A stretch of 7,157 nt of DNA from Actinomycetota bacterium. Lineage in GTDB: Bacteria > Actinomycetota > Actinomycetes > Nanopelagicales > Nanopelagicaceae. The notes under the pieces are model-generated. The model saw only the letters and a list, made by a program, of their open reading frames with translations. It was not told the origin of the DNA and made no database searches. Both the position numbers and the translations under genes were made by a program. The stretch is from contig WLRX01000043.1 of the NCBI GenBank assembly GCA_009706135.1, positions 1 to 7,157 on the forward strand. Reading direction: 5' to 3'. This document shows positions 6,907 to 7,157 of this stretch, in pieces (position 1 is the stretch's first letter; every line of letters begins with the position of its first letter).

Positions 6907-7157
6907 ATGAGCGATCACGGAATGTTTGGTGCAGAAGGCACAGGAGATACATCTGGCTACGGTGGATTGGTACGTACTCCTGCAGCAACTGGTTCAAGTG
7001 AGCGCCCATATGGTTCTTACTTTGATGATGTAGCAGATGATTTAGAGCGTGCATATCCAGCTTTTTCTGATGCCATCGAACGCGTTGTTGTTGATCGCGG
7101 AGAACTTACTCTTCATGTAAAGCGCGAAAAACTTATAGAAGTGTCAAAGATTTTGCG
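6907..7157 (+). CDS. nuoC: NADH-quinone oxidoreductase subunit C, 3' partial
   Basis: The first 83 residues of the 30-kDa peripheral subunit of complex I, cut by the right edge. The ATG at 6907 directly follows the nuoB stop (TAAATG). The protein opens [20 protein letters not shown], followed by LVRTP and [17 protein letters not shown]; the GTGDTSGYG block is characteristic of actinobacterial NuoC. The Complex1_30kDa domain begins around [15 protein letters not shown] (about residues 60-74). The N-terminal extension before MFG is much shorter than the mycobacterial one as I recall it. A purine-rich AAGGGA about 13 bases upstream is too far to be a strong ribosome site; translational coupling with nuoB is likely. 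The operon most likely continues with nuoD and onward beyond the window. Confidence 0.93.
   Translation, partial: MSDHGMFGAEGTGDTSGYGGLVRTPAATGSSERPYGSYFDDVADDLERAYPAFSDAIERVVVDRGELTLHVKREKLIEVSKIL

Overview
The window looks like part of a small, gene-dense, fairly AT-rich actinobacterial chromosome. By protein recall, MenC, MenD, MenF, MenG, NuoA, NuoB and NuoC resemble mycobacterial and other actinobacterial homologues closely. The base composition is far lower in GC than in mycobacteria or Streptomyces, roughly the low 40s percent by eye. Together with spacers of 0 to about 56 bases and weak or missing Shine-Dalgarno sites, this suggests a streamlined freshwater actinobacterium, such as the acI/Nanopelagicales group. 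The lineage is an inference from style, not proof.

Layout. Bases 1-3401 hold a plus-strand run menB (5' end cut off), menC and menD. Bases 3367-5182 hold a minus-strand pair, bioY then menF, whose menF end overlaps the 3' end of menD tail to tail by 35 bases. A 56-base divergent spacer (5183-5238) separates bioY from menG on the plus strand. A 43-base spacer (5932-5974) leads into nuoA, nuoB and the start of nuoC, which runs off the right edge. No stretch over 300 bases lacks a gene. I saw no RNA genes, mobile elements, CRISPR arrays or convincing intrinsic terminators.

How the genes work together. MenF turns chorismate into isochorismate. MenD adds the succinyl semialdehyde unit from 2-oxoglutarate. 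MenC makes o-succinylbenzoate. MenB closes the second ring of o-succinylbenzoyl-CoA to give DHNA-CoA. MenG methylates demethylmenaquinone to menaquinone. NuoA, NuoB and NuoC belong to NADH dehydrogenase I, the main enzyme that reduces the menaquinone pool. The window therefore links making the quinone to using it. MenH, MenE, MenA and the polyprenyl-chain reductase MenJ are not seen here. BioY, a biotin-uptake membrane protein, is the outlier and appears to share a transcript with menF.

I do not see a new biological system. The points most worth checking are a bicarbonate-type MenB among mycobacterial-type partners, the lack of menH and menJ where related genomes often carry such genes, the convergent coding overlap, and a sharp change of base composition inside menG.
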